The position numbers and the translations under genes were made by a program. This document shows positions 24,901 through 33,183 of a DNA stretch of 64,000 nucleotides, piece by piece. The first letter of the stretch is position 1. The number at the start of each line of letters is the position of its first letter. Source of the stretch: Isochrysis galbana (Eukaryota; Haptophyta; Isochrysidales; Isochrysidaceae); the NCBI GenBank assembly GCA_018136815.1, contig CM030935.1, positions 3,794,299 to 3,858,298 of the forward strand, written 5' to 3'. The notes beneath the pieces were generated by a model. It saw nothing but the letters and a program-made list of their open reading frames with translations. It was not told the origin of the DNA and ran no database searches.

Positions 24901-25253
24901 CGAATATATCCATCGCCACGGGAGCAGTACGCCGACTCCGATCTGGACTCGCGGTCGCGCGCGCGCGTGAAAAAGAACTAGCAATCAAGCGGTATCGGGC
25001 GGCGCTCGCTCACTCGGTTCATGCCCGAGCTCTCGAGCGCTCCCTGAGCTCTGGAGCCAAGAGCATTCAACCGAACGCAGAGCAGGCAGCTATTTCGGAC
25101 GAGAAGCACACCCCCGAAGGCGAATCGTCCACAATCGAACCCATTGAGGGACATTCGGAACTGTCGCCGACCGACGCATCGCCCACCGCCGCCGTGGAGA
25201 CTTTTGCGGGATGGGAAGACAGCCGAGCGGAAGCTTTGACACCAAGCAAATAG
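15999..25253 (+). CDS. Giant single-exon protein with SAM-like, IQ-like and WW-like segments
   Basis: A 3084-residue ORF. A low-complexity Ser/Ala N-terminus contains a 17-residue unit repeated three times (about residues 343-389, APTAAE-AARPSE). A proline run precedes a SAM-like helical bundle (568-637, FLRRVGFGQYA...LGLLSL). IQ-like motifs lie near 1207-1225 (AARAIQKSFLVRRAR) and 1293-1330, flanked by charged coiled-coil-like sequence. Long Ala/Glu-rich helices follow, then a Cys/His cluster at 2484-2503 (CYYC...H...C). Two WW-like segments follow: about 2743-2785 (PWIEVGE...FFNPKTGESSRVHP) and 2936-2968 (LPLGW...YYWNALSGAVQWEHP), the second with both signature Trp residues. I do not recognise an orthologue. 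The mix suggests a cytoskeletal or flagellar scaffold; that is inference. The frame is open further upstream to 15645, but the splice-acceptor-like CAG before ATG 15999 favours this start. Confidence 0.75.
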   Translation: MSGELSPSAVVRSAVSAALTAVLHRLVERAGEPAARASKATPPDVPHAREAVRACVAAALARVSSAVVLQWPAAAVSHHGDKGISGMDQPSDTRRNEQAHTSLSLPPSQGSHSERGHSYMEPVFHKIESSYDITRTLVSTPATLAAEAVAATSKEAPSNSAVGGGSAQTVVDSAALDANVCASGSEAAIAAEVQTHVGAVLTPVTSLYEVVEPSTNVDASSNHFDGSTTLEVSALNAAVGAVEVHKYVGAVLSRIVSSYEMENSSLEVDSPTHIRDRAATVDLSASTQDSARSVLASASPASEVRDETQDAASDGASVRATATKVSSGAILANGLQQEIGNVRPPTAVEAAARPSEAVRAPTAAEEAARPSEAVRAPTAAEAAARPSEAEDHSLPARAAAPRGPGGGAPAFVSVSRDTRARKEAGQGPSVIVKPSSRSARSPTHVSPSRSRTLHSHVAVEDASPRSTIVHPKEPLASLTSDRPASSRKQAVRVLDPTLADKQISASTRLAPQAPPRPSPQQSLSRPAPTTGSACVLLAPPPPPPPPPPPDNEPPPAPRPIAASRRELPSWVSDITTAGRFLRRVGFGQYATIAADHRLGLLSLSLMSVTDLQSWLGVSPPKDAVALHEECAKLRILFARRATQREVELSLPDFAPPGEHFEPLSANAPKPRASSACATGRPRAEGLSRPTTAPHGRNGPITVGLTADSGWMVPVRSSQPERSNESGLVIRTRPWTPTRTAKMHGAQGSGQAFLEGEKRRRLSLGTLPEEFLLAPKPPPQRRTHPAPPPAREFREGTMPAGMAPLTPLAPANGTIPPTPPSAPRPSGSVRARPRSARSIDGMRMAYSAQPPGSAMSGRRAPAVVPAIKASIPVEKPATPLQSTPAPPSRGRSPGSKSARRARRRVRVANRMPDAEAEAEAAKAKAEVEAAADEWERHVDLLRALVPIPVGAAAIAAADELLANGKWIKEVRSEAALLLRGLRECAVDLINKVEMWKHTLRRLYTYFASVPHDELAFFRDGRNYLLGLSSALSFLPAPCAIDPLLLRWFGQQLPWMCTSCSTLQGTPAAQAASTCSSMRPPTASLPPPPLVRRPSLEFAVDGDAPPPSAEDDRAAKELWDAQVALLREGRLRGVSVDAERLVQLAVRADAAAAEAAADAQAAVRGRGARMPSDTWWWSWRAWQHVLYGSSCYAALLAELPQWLSTERRNDAARAIQKSFLVRRARALRDLAREEEARRKAEEEERSARLLEETTSHLNALVRGRLVRMAGTSIADRLLRGLSVPQILRRQRAARSSAKIERAVQVVQQAARMLLARREQKRMATFKQLMKTRVAECLATAPELASVVESAFLRARHSAAVQYFTYLAVIEAYSTPRMADADEAAAEAALDDRLRQQVATLETAKLRVSETAASVVVRAKEHLAKTRSKEARDGLRAAGALASNSVNPDRTVTNTLDASGRAVQTQGVSRSYDDDSGYDEEPMHLARANLPGSPPAVERHTQVRAVADAAELRAVVAEAAAAVWADCDGSMLLDGGKVDESDGDGFSCTNDSLSACKEAMAVAVVAKADAAYADAVLAAEVHALAVANLKAAVATMMGRKGDALASPTAAQRQHNHNSIGMSERDTLCSVDGAAAPSGIASHLSRRRQKKGATDYLGVLVSPPRSRLARRRLAGGAARAARQDNESIGRRQVPPLDTGLAFPSTALATIDRDAMPALAITLVSGDEAADAAEILSGAVEMASIVEGWEELRLPVGIHGKGRPPLWTTLYRGFGEAAVTVADTRARLQAAIIESARTASEAIALAEVLAAELGSGRAEPHRAAAAELGRRIDAAVTKVAMEVGDIALAAMRVKDIHGGGKGGVAAVAEMTASARTVADAHRAMAVELSPLRASWLRTEGSLRLCAYLLWRERDTERRRLSVERTAALRDMLVLRSAGCLDPRREVRAEMLSLAFVDAALALADRLEATPVQQVFYTVGTLTVRVLEAPPDLNNGKKGAAKALQSQSSRASDFDSTADGTILGELIAVYVSDDPLERAAYARAGALAANLNKFELCGREDRLRVRSASWTTETVEYLSGSRDVPALEVTFEAQQEVEEEANSEELLRQLHEAHASGYLSTLLGVTSSALASCSLELPKVERRDAPSLVELRQDARRHLQLAQHTLNMESARKEEHKAAVRQYELTAGAIRQLRHLSSRTQAVDAMRRSHNHISSTQALFPSSPTDASSPARPHRGSNGPRVSWPSAISKSSDTRVESTDAEAETGNGERGFALTRQRSRELKRASIVAAEAIAEAARRAAAAAEAAAGECNEEASCSAGSDEPCPSGELPGVAITANPEENDADVTTLSLAQVLSARSPEEAMPERLQRAFAEAMRSKAARKAQRMAIAAAEGELWLIHQLQKGAARSWAPLTAQAQAGPQRIDRQWNAGLTGESSPQAPWRSGTPDDLHCQPTAAEAEGESLEEPSLDPAPSGSNAGSDDPTRVSQLCYYCASLPWPVRMSHAFYDCPKRRKACVREYPASVMERLRVELRVRREMSAKTLATTEENADQWLEVRSRLLQVAGASRVASATPDALCTPPEPPPPPPRSERTVAATTFARRRNHTTRHVLKLVARRFRHAPNAWAEVKAVALMAPLPRLMPPPPPSSGLTLDERLDAAVPPHVPASLDQRAGSTAELSERSEPARSAAVSHGMAGSLASAVDGSVRRRPITPADVQQVALDCGADLEVPDSKDHHLIPLLVALARMPLPHPWIEVGESDHEMCQGKSASGTAMRFFNPKTGESSRVHPAAAAVQPLIQGTRKRTKHAESRPVIQWVQFASDDGNGVYFYAFGHGGGESARTTEFPKLGLAPSPLPPRTLEPSAAALADAAAAGWAHLDGDELMAEVRRDLWEPITTERAAVLRHSPCPVDELVSAALLVGLDPAVDRELMWLLDFVLTPKLPLGWCIETPVLGEGSEPYYWNALSGAVQWEHPNISIATGAVRRLRSGLAVARAREKELAIKRYRAALAHSVHARALERSLSSGAKSIQPNAEQAAISDEKHTPEGESSTIEPIEGHSELSPTDASPTAAVETFAGWEDSRAEALTPSK

Positions 25254-25790
25254 CGTTATTTTCTAGCGAAAAAGGGATTGAGGCGCATATAGCTTCTAAG
25301 ATCCGGGTGGATATGAAGCAACAAGCTTCAGCTAAGCGTCGCGCCAGAGGGGCTCGATTCGGTTGCAACCAGAATTCTTCGGAGAACTTTGTTCGGTCTG
25401 TGGTTGCTAGTGGTGTATGGCTCCTTTGAGCTTTGCATAAGGATGTGCACTTTCTTAAGGTGGTTCACTAGAATTTATAGGTGCGGACGTGCGGCGGGTG
25501 TGCGGCGGGTGCGCGCGCTCCGCCAGCGAGGAGCTCTCCCTGGTCGGGGGAGGCCAGGGGCATGTACGGGATGCCTGTGTACGGCGACCCGCTGGGCACC
25601 CACCCAGCGGAGCTGGGTGGACGCGCGGTCGCCGCTGCAGCGGCGTCAGAGGCGCCGCCTGACTCGCTGTACGTGGTGCAGGTACCAGGTAGTGGTAGAG
25701 CGTGGCGAGAATTCCACTTTGTCTGCTTTTCTTTTTCTGTGCCGGCGGTGCGACCCTGAGCACGACGATCAGCGTGAGTCGGTGCATCCT
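25254..25790. other. 3' flank; possible unassigned exon 25480-25680
   Basis: After the stop at 25251-25253 there is about 200 bp of plausible 3' untranslated sequence. The stretch 25480-25680 is GC-rich and open, ending LYVVQ before a GTACCAG donor-like site, but no family is recognised. The next copy of the LTR fragment begins near 25790. Confidence 0.3.
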
Positions 25791-26146
25791 GTTGTTTTCA
25801 GCATCGTTGTCCGACGTCCTGTCGTCAGTCGTCATCCGTCGCTCTCGCTCTCGTCGTTCTCGCTCTCGTAACACTCGTACCCTACAAACTCGCCTTCTCG
25901 CCTTGCCTCACCAGCCCCTGCCATCACAGCCCTCCTCTCACTCACCCTCGCCTCTCGCCTCTCGCTCGATGTCGCTTTCGCCGCCGTCCTCGCCCTCGCT
26001 CAAGCCCGCCTGCCCGCCTTCCTCTGCTGACGGGCCTCAGCCCGTCAGCGTCTCCGAAGTCGTCTCCTCCGCCGCGCCTGCCGCCGGTCTGCCTCCTTCC
26101 TCATTGCCCTCAGGCCCTATCTATGGGCCATCCCAATTCGTCAGGG
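25790..26146 (+). mobile_element. Truncated solo LTR fragment of the chromovirus family
   Basis: Matches the gag-side two-fifths of the 36.2/48.1-kb LTRs, in the opposite orientation to the full element, and ends at the same LTR terminus, CCCAATTCGTCA. It includes the LTR-encoded start MSLSPPSSPSLKPACPPSS. No pol sequence follows. Confidence 0.75.
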
Positions 26147-27451
26147 AGTCGCCTGATGGCGGGGGGGAATGGGCCGGCGGATTGGGGGTGTAAAAAGTTT
26201 TGCTGCGTGAGTAGAAAGTAGAGGGTCCACGGCCGCGTGTGCGGTGAGACTATTAAGAAGTTAATAGTAGCACAGAAAGTTGCGAAAGGCCGGGTAACAG
26301 TTTGCACGCGCGACTGGCTTACTGGCGTGCCCCTCGATGCAGACAGCCAGCTGTGGGACTGCTGGTCGAGAGTCCGTATGCGGGCCCTGGATTCAAGACC
26401 AAAATGGGCTCGAATTTGCGCTGGTGCACGCGCATGGGCTGCGTGAGTGCTCTCTCTCAGATCCAAACGGGCCACAGGTAGCAGCTTCCCGACTGCGGGG
26501 AGCGCAGGATCCAGGAATTGTATGGACTTTTGCAGGTTGGGTTTTCCGAGTGATAGGGGACCCATGGTGCAAGCGGTCGATAATGCCACCGGAGGCAAAA
26601 TCGCATACAGCCCCAGAGCCGTGCATTGCGTAATGACCACGCCGTTGCCAGAACCAGTCATTGGTGACGATGAGCGACGAGACCACTGACTGCTGGTGCT
26701 GGTGCCGATAGCACTATCCTTACTAGCACATGCTCGAGCAGTCTCGAATCTCGAACGCGTGCCACGAGGAATCTAACCTGTGCCGCAAGGCACTGTGCCA
26801 CCCTAGCGTGCGTAAGACACATGTGGTCGAATTTTGCACTATATAGCTTATATTCTTAAAAACATTAATTAGACCTGACGTCAGGTCTGACGTCACTGGT
26901 GTCAGGTTGTGTTAGGCCGCCCATGGACATGACACCTGACGATAGGTTTGACAACCGGGCACTCCACAGCCACAGCTCCACCAAGCCCACCACAACCAGA
27001 GTCCTAGAAATTCATGGATTTTCTAAGGCATGGTCCTAATTTCTAGGTCGGAATTTTTCTCCGATTGAGAAATTTCTTCTTTGCTCCTTGCGACCCTTCC
27101 CCCCTACCATGCTACAGTAGGCTACAAGTAGAACAAAAGCAAAAGCGAAGCACAACGCACAAAGCTGGCCGTGTCGCCTGATCAACCACGGGCCATTCGG
27201 AAGGCACACAGCTGGCAATCACTTTTACGATATCTGGCAACCGCCTGCTTGTACGCTGCAACACGAAACAAGAAACCCTCTCTCAAATCATTATGCAGCA
27301 AGAGCTTTGTTGCCCGTGATGCTACGTACCGATGAGGCATGAGATGCCGGGCTCTCAAAGCTGGAGCGGGGATGAACGGCGAATTGCGTTTACGTCGAAA
27401 GTTGACATACACCGATCAAGAATTTGTGCGACGAGCAGAGCCCACGGCCAA
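26147..27451. other. Intergenic; dispersed repeat at 26147-26250 and tandem CRE-like sites
   Basis: 26147-26250 matches the 29725-29830 repeat end. At 26872-26887 lies the perfect palindrome GACCTGACGTCAGGTC, with a second TGACGTCA at 26888-26895; CTATATAG sits about 35 bp upstream. The short open frames here lack recognisable domains. Confidence 0.5.
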
Positions 27452-28343
27452 TCATTCACTTGAGCCGGTGCCTTCGGGAAACCACTTGTTGTAATACTTT
27501 TCCCCAAGGATGGCGCGGTACTCGGCATCGAGCTTCCCCTGAGTGCATGGGTGAGGAGTCCAAAAGAGTGTGAACGGGACATCAAGAACGAAAACCCATA
27601 TCCCACCCACCTGAAAACCTGGGTTTATAAGCCCCAAGTGAGTCTGTGTTCGCTCTCAAGAAGGACTCAAGAGCAACGCACCTGATTTGCATTAATCCTA
27701 CGCTTTGCTTCCATCATGACGCGCTCTTCCAGAAATTCTGTTGCAGATGAGATGCGATGGCCCACATAGGCGAGGCCGCCAAACATGAGTACGTGCTCCC
27801 ATGGTCCTGGGCGAACGAGGGAGGAAGGCGTTGTTGCAAAAGGCCCGAAAATGCGGTGGTTCTGCCACGAGAGCTTAGTACGCGAACCAGGCCTAGCCCC
27901 TATTGCGCACCACCATAGCACACGACCACCCGCGGCCAAGCTGAGAGGCCAGATTCAATCATTCAGCCTGCAATCCATCCTTCTTCATCCACACTGCTAG
28001 CGAGTGTTGCCAAAAACTTCACATCATGCTGCGAGCTATGCTCCTAACGCCTCCTGTCTCCTCTTCTCTCTCCCCGACTCCGCCCTCTCCCTCCCGCAGC
28101 CTTCTGCCTCTCCCTGTCTGCTTGCTTGCCGTCATCCTCCTTGCCTGTACCGTCGCCACTTCCAATCCCGTTTCCAGCGCGCTCTCGCCCTCCCCCCCAA
28201 CCCCCTCCCCCATTGCCTTGCTCTCCCCAATCCAAAACACTCCGTCACTCACTGTAGAAGATGGGCATCTTGCGGATCCAGTTGGCGTAAATGACGGTCC
28301 AGATGCCGAAGCCGCCACCCACCAGGGTGCCCGCCAGAGTCAT
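27452..28343 (-). CDS. Small two-helix membrane protein, three exons, NDUFC2-like (tentative)
   Basis: Minus-strand exons 28343-28253, 27806-27682 and 27538-27452 join (phases 1 and 0; donors GTGAGT and GTGCGT) into exactly 100 residues ending in TGA. Residues 3-20 form a Gly-rich hydrophobic helix. ANWIRKMPIFYRPWEH follows, then a second hydrophobic stretch (HVLMFGGLAYVGH) and a charged helical tail ending KYYNKWFPEG. The order helix, N.IRK.P, H..L, second helix recalls mitochondrial complex I accessory subunit NDUFC2/B14.5b. Residue-level similarity is weak and I would not transfer the name. Frame agreement across both introns supports a real gene. Confidence 0.6.
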
Positions 28344-28490
28344 CGCTCGTCTACTCGCGCTGCCTGGGCCCTCTTCCCCCGCTCTCCCTCACTCTGTCAG
28401 GCCTGCCCTGGCCCTCTTCCTCCAGCCCCTTCCCTTCGCCCCTCGCCGCCAGTGAAAGTAAACTAAAGGTATAAAGTACTCCTAGTCGAA

Positions 28491-28743
28491 ATGTTTTTTT
28501 CTAAGGAGGTCAAGCTAGAGTCGTGCGGATCCGTTTATCCGTTTGCTGTTTGCTGTTCACTTTGCTCATATAGTAGTGTTCGTTATTCTCATTCACTTTC
28601 ATTTCATGCGTATCTCGCTGTTTGCCAGGTGGCGGCCAGGACAGGTAAAATAATTGTAACAATGAGCATTAGTATTAGTAATGTACTCGCTACACTCCTA
28701 CTCCTACTCCTACTCCCTACTCCCACTAGTAGCTAGTAGCTAG
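28491..28743. repeat. AT-richer spacer with CTCCTA minisatellite
   Basis: CTCCTA-type units are repeated at about 28693-28725, followed by tandem AGTAGCT copies that run into the TIR-like TAGGGTGGTCAAACA (28744-28758). No gene is supported. Confidence 0.6.
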
Positions 28744-29058
28744 TAGGGTGGTCAAACACCCTGTCGTTAAAACGATAGGGTCATGGAGCGCGCGCCGCCT
28801 CCCTCCCCCGCTGCCGCTGCCCTCGCCGCGCTGGACGAAGTTCTCATGGACACACCCATGTCGCCGAAGCGACCAAGACCCCAGAAGCGTTCAATTATTT
28901 ATGCTCCCCATCCCTGCTCCCTGCTAGTACCTTCCGTTGTCACCAGGAGCTTACTTGACATTTCACCTTTGTGGGAGCACACACGTGGTCTTACGCTAGT
29001 CACTCGATTCATTCGGGCAGGATCGCGCGCCGATATCTTGTACGTTGAAATGTGGAAT
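28744..29058 (+). mobile_element. Internally deleted LINE-like element, copy 2
   Basis: TAGGGTGGTCAAACA overlaps the start of a 10-bp-stem hairpin at 28759-28780 (CCCTGTCGTT AA AACGATAGGG). The ATG at 28783 opens the same coding start as copy 1, through DTPMSPKRPR. At about 28884 the sequence jumps directly to the 160-bp 3' block (to 29058). It therefore looks like a 5' end fused to a 3' end with all coding middle lost. Confidence 0.6.
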
Positions 29059-29087
29059 CAAGCTCGCGCTTGCGCTTGATTGTGGGG

Positions 29088-29850
29088 CAAGTTGAACTAA
29101 GTTTATACTTGGTTGACCCATGGGGGGGCACGAGCCTCCCCCTCTCTCCACTCCTTCCCTGCCATGGGGGAGGAACCACCCATCCTCCTGGCATGCCTGA
29201 TGGCTTGCCAGGAGGCCACTGCCCTACTGACCCACTCCCTTCCCCACAGGCTCGCCCCATTCGCCCATCCTGGCCCCTCGTGACCAGCCCATTGCTCCAA
29301 CCCCCCCTCCCCCCTGGTCGACAGGCAGACAGGTGCAGACTGGGGGCCCCAGAGGCTCGGGAGCGCCAGCGAGGTAGAGGCAGGGGAGGCCAGGGCCCAG
29401 CCCCAGCCTCCTCTGCCCCCTGAGCTGGCCTCCAGGAGCCTCCAGGGGCCGCCAGAGGGCAGCTGGAGGCCTGCCGCAGGCGCGCCATCGCGCGTGCCGC
29501 AGGAGAGGGGAGAGAGAGCGCGGAAAAGGGGGTGGGCGCGAGCGAGAGCTCCGCCCACCGGAAAATCGGTAAGTCTCGCGCCTGTTTACAGGATAAGACG
29601 AGACAGAGTGGGCCGCCCACTCGGAGACACAGGAGGAAGGGGGGGAAAGATCACCGGGGGGTGGCGCGGGCCACCGGACCATATCTAAGCCCTCCACCCC
29701 AATCCCCCTAGTAGTGTACGGGGGGAGCCGCCTGATGGCGGGGGGAGAAGGGCCGGGGAATGGGGGTGTAGAGAGTATGCTACGTGCTACTTGTAGTGGG
29801 TAGTGGTTCCATTCGCCGCGAGTGCGGTAAGAATATTAAAAGGTTTTTTT
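29088..29850 (-). repeat. Composite dispersed repeat block
   Basis: Starts with palindrome 29095-29114 (AACTAAGTTTATACTTGGTT) and CCCATGGGGGG, then holds the inverted copy of the 9290-9520 block. The right half (29470-29850) is the reverse complement of 6941-7300. Open frames across it are repeat shadows. Confidence 0.7.
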
Positions 29851-30380
29851 TTTTGATTGTGGGGCAAGTCTCAGCGGTCAGTGGGGCTAGAACAAACCAA
29901 TTAGGGCATGGAGTGTAGAGAAGTCTTGAGAGGGGGGGGGGAAGGGCGCGCTACATCGCGACGACGGCCCACGAGTCACCACCCCACATCACTCACTCAC
30001 CAATATAAGAAAACTCCGAAAACTGACGCAACATAGCACAAACAACAAACAAACCAATGAAACAAAAATAAGGACAAGCGAACAAATTCGGCGTGCAATG
30101 CGGCGGACGGAGCTTCGATCGAGACAACTCATTGGCAAAAACAAAACTCACTCAATTTTCTCACACACTACACATGGATAGAAGCACCGCATCCGCCTAG
30201 AGTATATAAAATACTCTGGATGCGACACCCACCGACTTAAGTCGAGCGTCCACGCGAGTCATGGGGTGATCAGGCCCAAAAAAAAGGTGTCGTTCCGTCA
30301 ATTAATTGTGGGGCATCAGTCGAATTGAGCGATCAAATGTCCATAGTTATGTATACAGTATTTAAAATTAAATGAAGACT
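29851..30380. other. Intergenic, nothing recognised
   Basis: AT-richer sequence with a T10 and a G10 run and no supported coding frame. TATATAAAATA lies at 30203-30213. Confidence 0.4.
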
Positions 30381-30384
30381 AGCC

Positions 30385-30797
30385 GTGCGTGGGCATAACA
30401 ACTTTTTTCTCTGCTTTTCCCCGCGGTGCATGCGTTCCCCCGCGGGGACGCCGTGCGTGCGCATGCCAACGCTTTTCCTCTGCGTTTCCTCTAAGGCCGA
30501 CAACTACATAAACATGCAGTTTAATAGATATTTCTCACGGAGCACCTGTGATGACTTGCAATCACATTGTGCACGCCGTGCATGGGCACGGCGCGATGTG
30601 CATCGGTCCCCCCGCGGAGACGCCGTGCGTGCGCATGCCAACTTTTTCCCTCTGCGCACCATCTAAGGCCCACAACTACGTAAATGTGCAATATAAATAT
30701 AAGAGATAAGAGATGTGAGATGTGAGATGTTTCTTTACGCAGCACGTGTGATGACTTGCAATCACATTGTGCACGCCGTGCATGGGCACGGCGCGAT
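30385..30797 (+). repeat. ~200-bp tandem duplication
   Basis: GATGACTTGCAATCACATTG plus GTGCACGCCGTGCATGGGCA occurs at about 30549 and again at 30750. CGCCGTGCGTGCGCATGCCA occurs at 30450 and 30621. The region is a degenerate tandem array rather than coding. Confidence 0.8.
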
Positions 30798-30958
30798 GTG
30801 CGCGCTTTGGCGCGTCGGCGGAGGGGGCGCTTTGGCGCGTCGGCGGAGGGGGCGCGTCGGCGCGTCGGCGGAGCGGGGCGCTTTGGCGCGTCGGCGGAGG
30901 GCATCGGCGGAGGGGGCGCTTTGGCGCGTCGGCGGAGGAGGCGCTTTGGCGCGCGATA
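30798..30958 (+). repeat. ~24-bp GC minisatellite
   Basis: Units of GCGCTTTGGCGCGTCGGCGG, with GAGG spacers, are repeated about five to seven times with small deletions. All three forward frames are open across it, which explains the Arg/Gly-rich ORFs. Confidence 0.9.
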
Positions 30959-31074
30959 GCGTCGACCCACTGCAGCTTCCGAGTTGCACAGTCGATGGGT
31001 GTTGCGCAAGCCTCCGAGGGGTCGTGTCGCCCTAGGTGGGACAGCGCTCGTTCGGCGAGGTAGCTGGGGGTTAC

Positions 31075-31473
31075 CGTGTGTATGTGGGGGGGGGGGAAGT
31101 TGCTATGCGCACGCGCCGCGTCCTTGTATGTGTCGTGATTGGCTTTGTGCTCATCTTCGTAATAATAATACTCACTGGAGGAATTGTTGAGACATTCCTA
31201 CCTAAAAAGAAAACAAGCGTTCTCGGTGGAAAAAGATTATCAACTGGCTGGCCCTCTTTTGACGGAACGCGACTTTGTGTGTGTGTGGGGGGGGGGGGGA
31301 GTTGCTATGCGCACGCGCCGCGTCCTTGTATGTGTCGTGATTATCTTTGTACTCATCTTCGTAATAAATAAGACTCACTGGACATTCCTACCTAAAAAGA
31401 AAACAAGCGTTCTGAGTGGAAAAAATTTTATCACCTGGCCCTCTTTTGACGGAACGCGACTTGAGGCAAAGGA
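31075..31473 (+). repeat. Two tandem copies of a 199-bp repeat
   Basis: Copies at 31075-31274 and 31275-31473 share GTTGCTATGCGCACGCGCCG ... CCTACCTAAAAAGAAAACAA ... CCCTCTTTTGACGGAACGCG. A third, diverged copy lies at 58440-58640. Confidence 0.85.
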
Positions 31474-31630
31474 ATGACGAGGGAAAGTAGGCTGACCGCG
31501 CTCGTGCCACCACAAACCACAAAGGCGAGCCATGCTCATCCCATGGGTCAGAGCGGGTCGATGAGTGAGACGGGCATGTGCACCATGCGCATGTGTTGGG
31601 AGCCACCAGCGACAAGGGACAAGGGGGGCT

Positions 31631-31668
31631 GACCATCGCCATGCTCTCGCTCGAGCATAGCGATGGTC
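31631..31668. repeat. 16-bp-arm hairpin
   Basis: GACCATCGCCATGCTC (31631-31646), a 6-nt loop, then GAGCATAGCGATGGTC (31653-31668). The arms pair with a single mismatch. No terminator or RNA family can be assigned. Confidence 0.8.
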
Positions 31669-32041
31669 GGCCGGTCAGGTGGGTCGGTCGCCATAGCTCT
31701 GCTTCGGATTCGAATTCGAGCGGGAAGAGAGACGAGGGGAAATCTTCCCCTGGTCTCACGATAAAAATTGGGCCTCCGGATCAACAAGAGTTTTTTTTCA
31801 ACCCAGTCTCCCCCACCTCTACCAACCATAGAGACAGAGAGGCCTCGGCAACACTTGCATGGAAGCATCGGTAATTATTGTGGCGATCGCGCTCAGTGTA
31901 ATACCATGAACAGGCGTTTGCGAGTGGATTTGAATGAGGCATACAGCACAGCAACATCCGCTCTAGCAATGTTGCAAACCCGCACCTGGCTTCAGGGCTC
32001 CCAAGAATTGACGAAAGGTGAAGCCTCGCAAGAGTATACGT

Positions 32042-33183
32042 TTACGTCCCTGAGGCAGAACCAGCCACGACCAGATCGCCGCCGCCTTTACTCTTTCCCT
32101 TGCCCTTGTGATGTGTTGCTTTTGCGGCCCCTTGATCCACATGTTGCGGATTCGGTGCGATGAGTTGAGGAGCACCCGGCAAGGCGCCTCCAGCTAGAAT
32201 GCCGCTCCTATCTCCACCTAGATTTTCTGCCCCACCGCTGGTGCTCGCTGATGAAGAGACTGTTGTTGCTGGATTGCTCATCCCTGTGCTGCTCCATTTT
32301 GCTACCGCATTGACCCGAGGGCCGTGGCTTCCACGTCCACTGCGCCCACTCCCGCCACCAGCATGAGGTTGCGGAGATGAACGTCCAAAGAAGATACCGC
32401 CAAAGATCAGCAGAGCGCAAACTGCCGTGAGAGCGTACATCCTAACTGGCCGCTGGTGCTTTCGGACACCGCCACCAAGGAGGGCCTCGTCATCGAATGA
32501 GGGCCGATTTTGCCCAGCAGGCGTAACGCCGACAGAATTAAGTGCGGAAGCCGAGTCGAGGTTTGAGACAATCAGGCGGGCGTGGACGGGCTTGATGCCA
32601 ACACCCACGAGCTCTTTGAGCGTTGCACGACCGAGGGCCTCTACAGAGCTGTACCCAGCCTCTTCCAGCGCTAACTGGCACGCCTCAAGCCCGACAGAGC
32701 GCAGGAATGCAGCCACCTCACCGGCTTCACCTGAATTGGAGGTTGTCGTCAGGTTATCGGACGAAGAGAAAGGTGTAATGACGGCCGAGCTATTGAGGTG
32801 GCCGAGGATGAGCTTAGCATGACCAGGCCGCACGCCCGAGTCAATCAGCTCCTCATACGTCGCGCCACGCAGTGCCTCCATCGAGGTGTAGAAGCCATTG
32901 TGGACAACGGCCTGCACACACTGCTCGAGCCCGAGCTTGTGCAAGAAGCTGGTCACCTATGCGAACGGTGTGCGGGAGCTGGGAGGCCAGGCGATCGGCA
33001 GGGAAAGAGGCTGGTGGGAGGGCGAGGGTGAGCGAAAACGAGCAGGGTGCGGGAGAGAGAGGAAGCGCAGGGGCCCGAAGGGTAGCGAGAAACCAGAAGA
33101 GTGAGGGCATGCGGTCAGTGTCTGCTGCTGATGCCGGCTGAGGCGCAGTAGCCGCTCACCTCTGCGACGCCTTCGCCGTCCAT
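32042..33183 (-). CDS. Tandem-SAM, single-pass membrane protein, two exons
   Basis: Exon 1 (33183-33160) encodes MDGEGVAE and ends in GAG|GTGAGC. Exon 2 (32956-32042) starts after CATAG, both in phase 0, giving 312 residues with a 203-nt intron. Residues 9-62 and 87-141 are two SAM-like repeats (FLHKLGLEQCV...GVRPGHAKLIL and FLRSVGLEACQ...GIKPVHARLIV). A hydrophobic segment at 180-198 (MYALTAVCALLIFGGIFFG) is a likely membrane helix. The remaining tail is Gly/Ser-rich and basic near the end (HHKGKGKSKGG). SAM domains usually oligomerise, so an N-terminal cytosolic self-association module on an endomembrane anchor is plausible. No specific family is recognised. Confidence 0.75.

Noticed and set aside
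30756-31063. Arg/Gly-rich repeat protein
   Set aside because: Every frame is open across a 24-bp GC minisatellite, so the ORFs are compositional.
31631-31668. Rho-independent terminator
   Set aside because: No U-tract follows the hairpin, and the DNA is eukaryotic.
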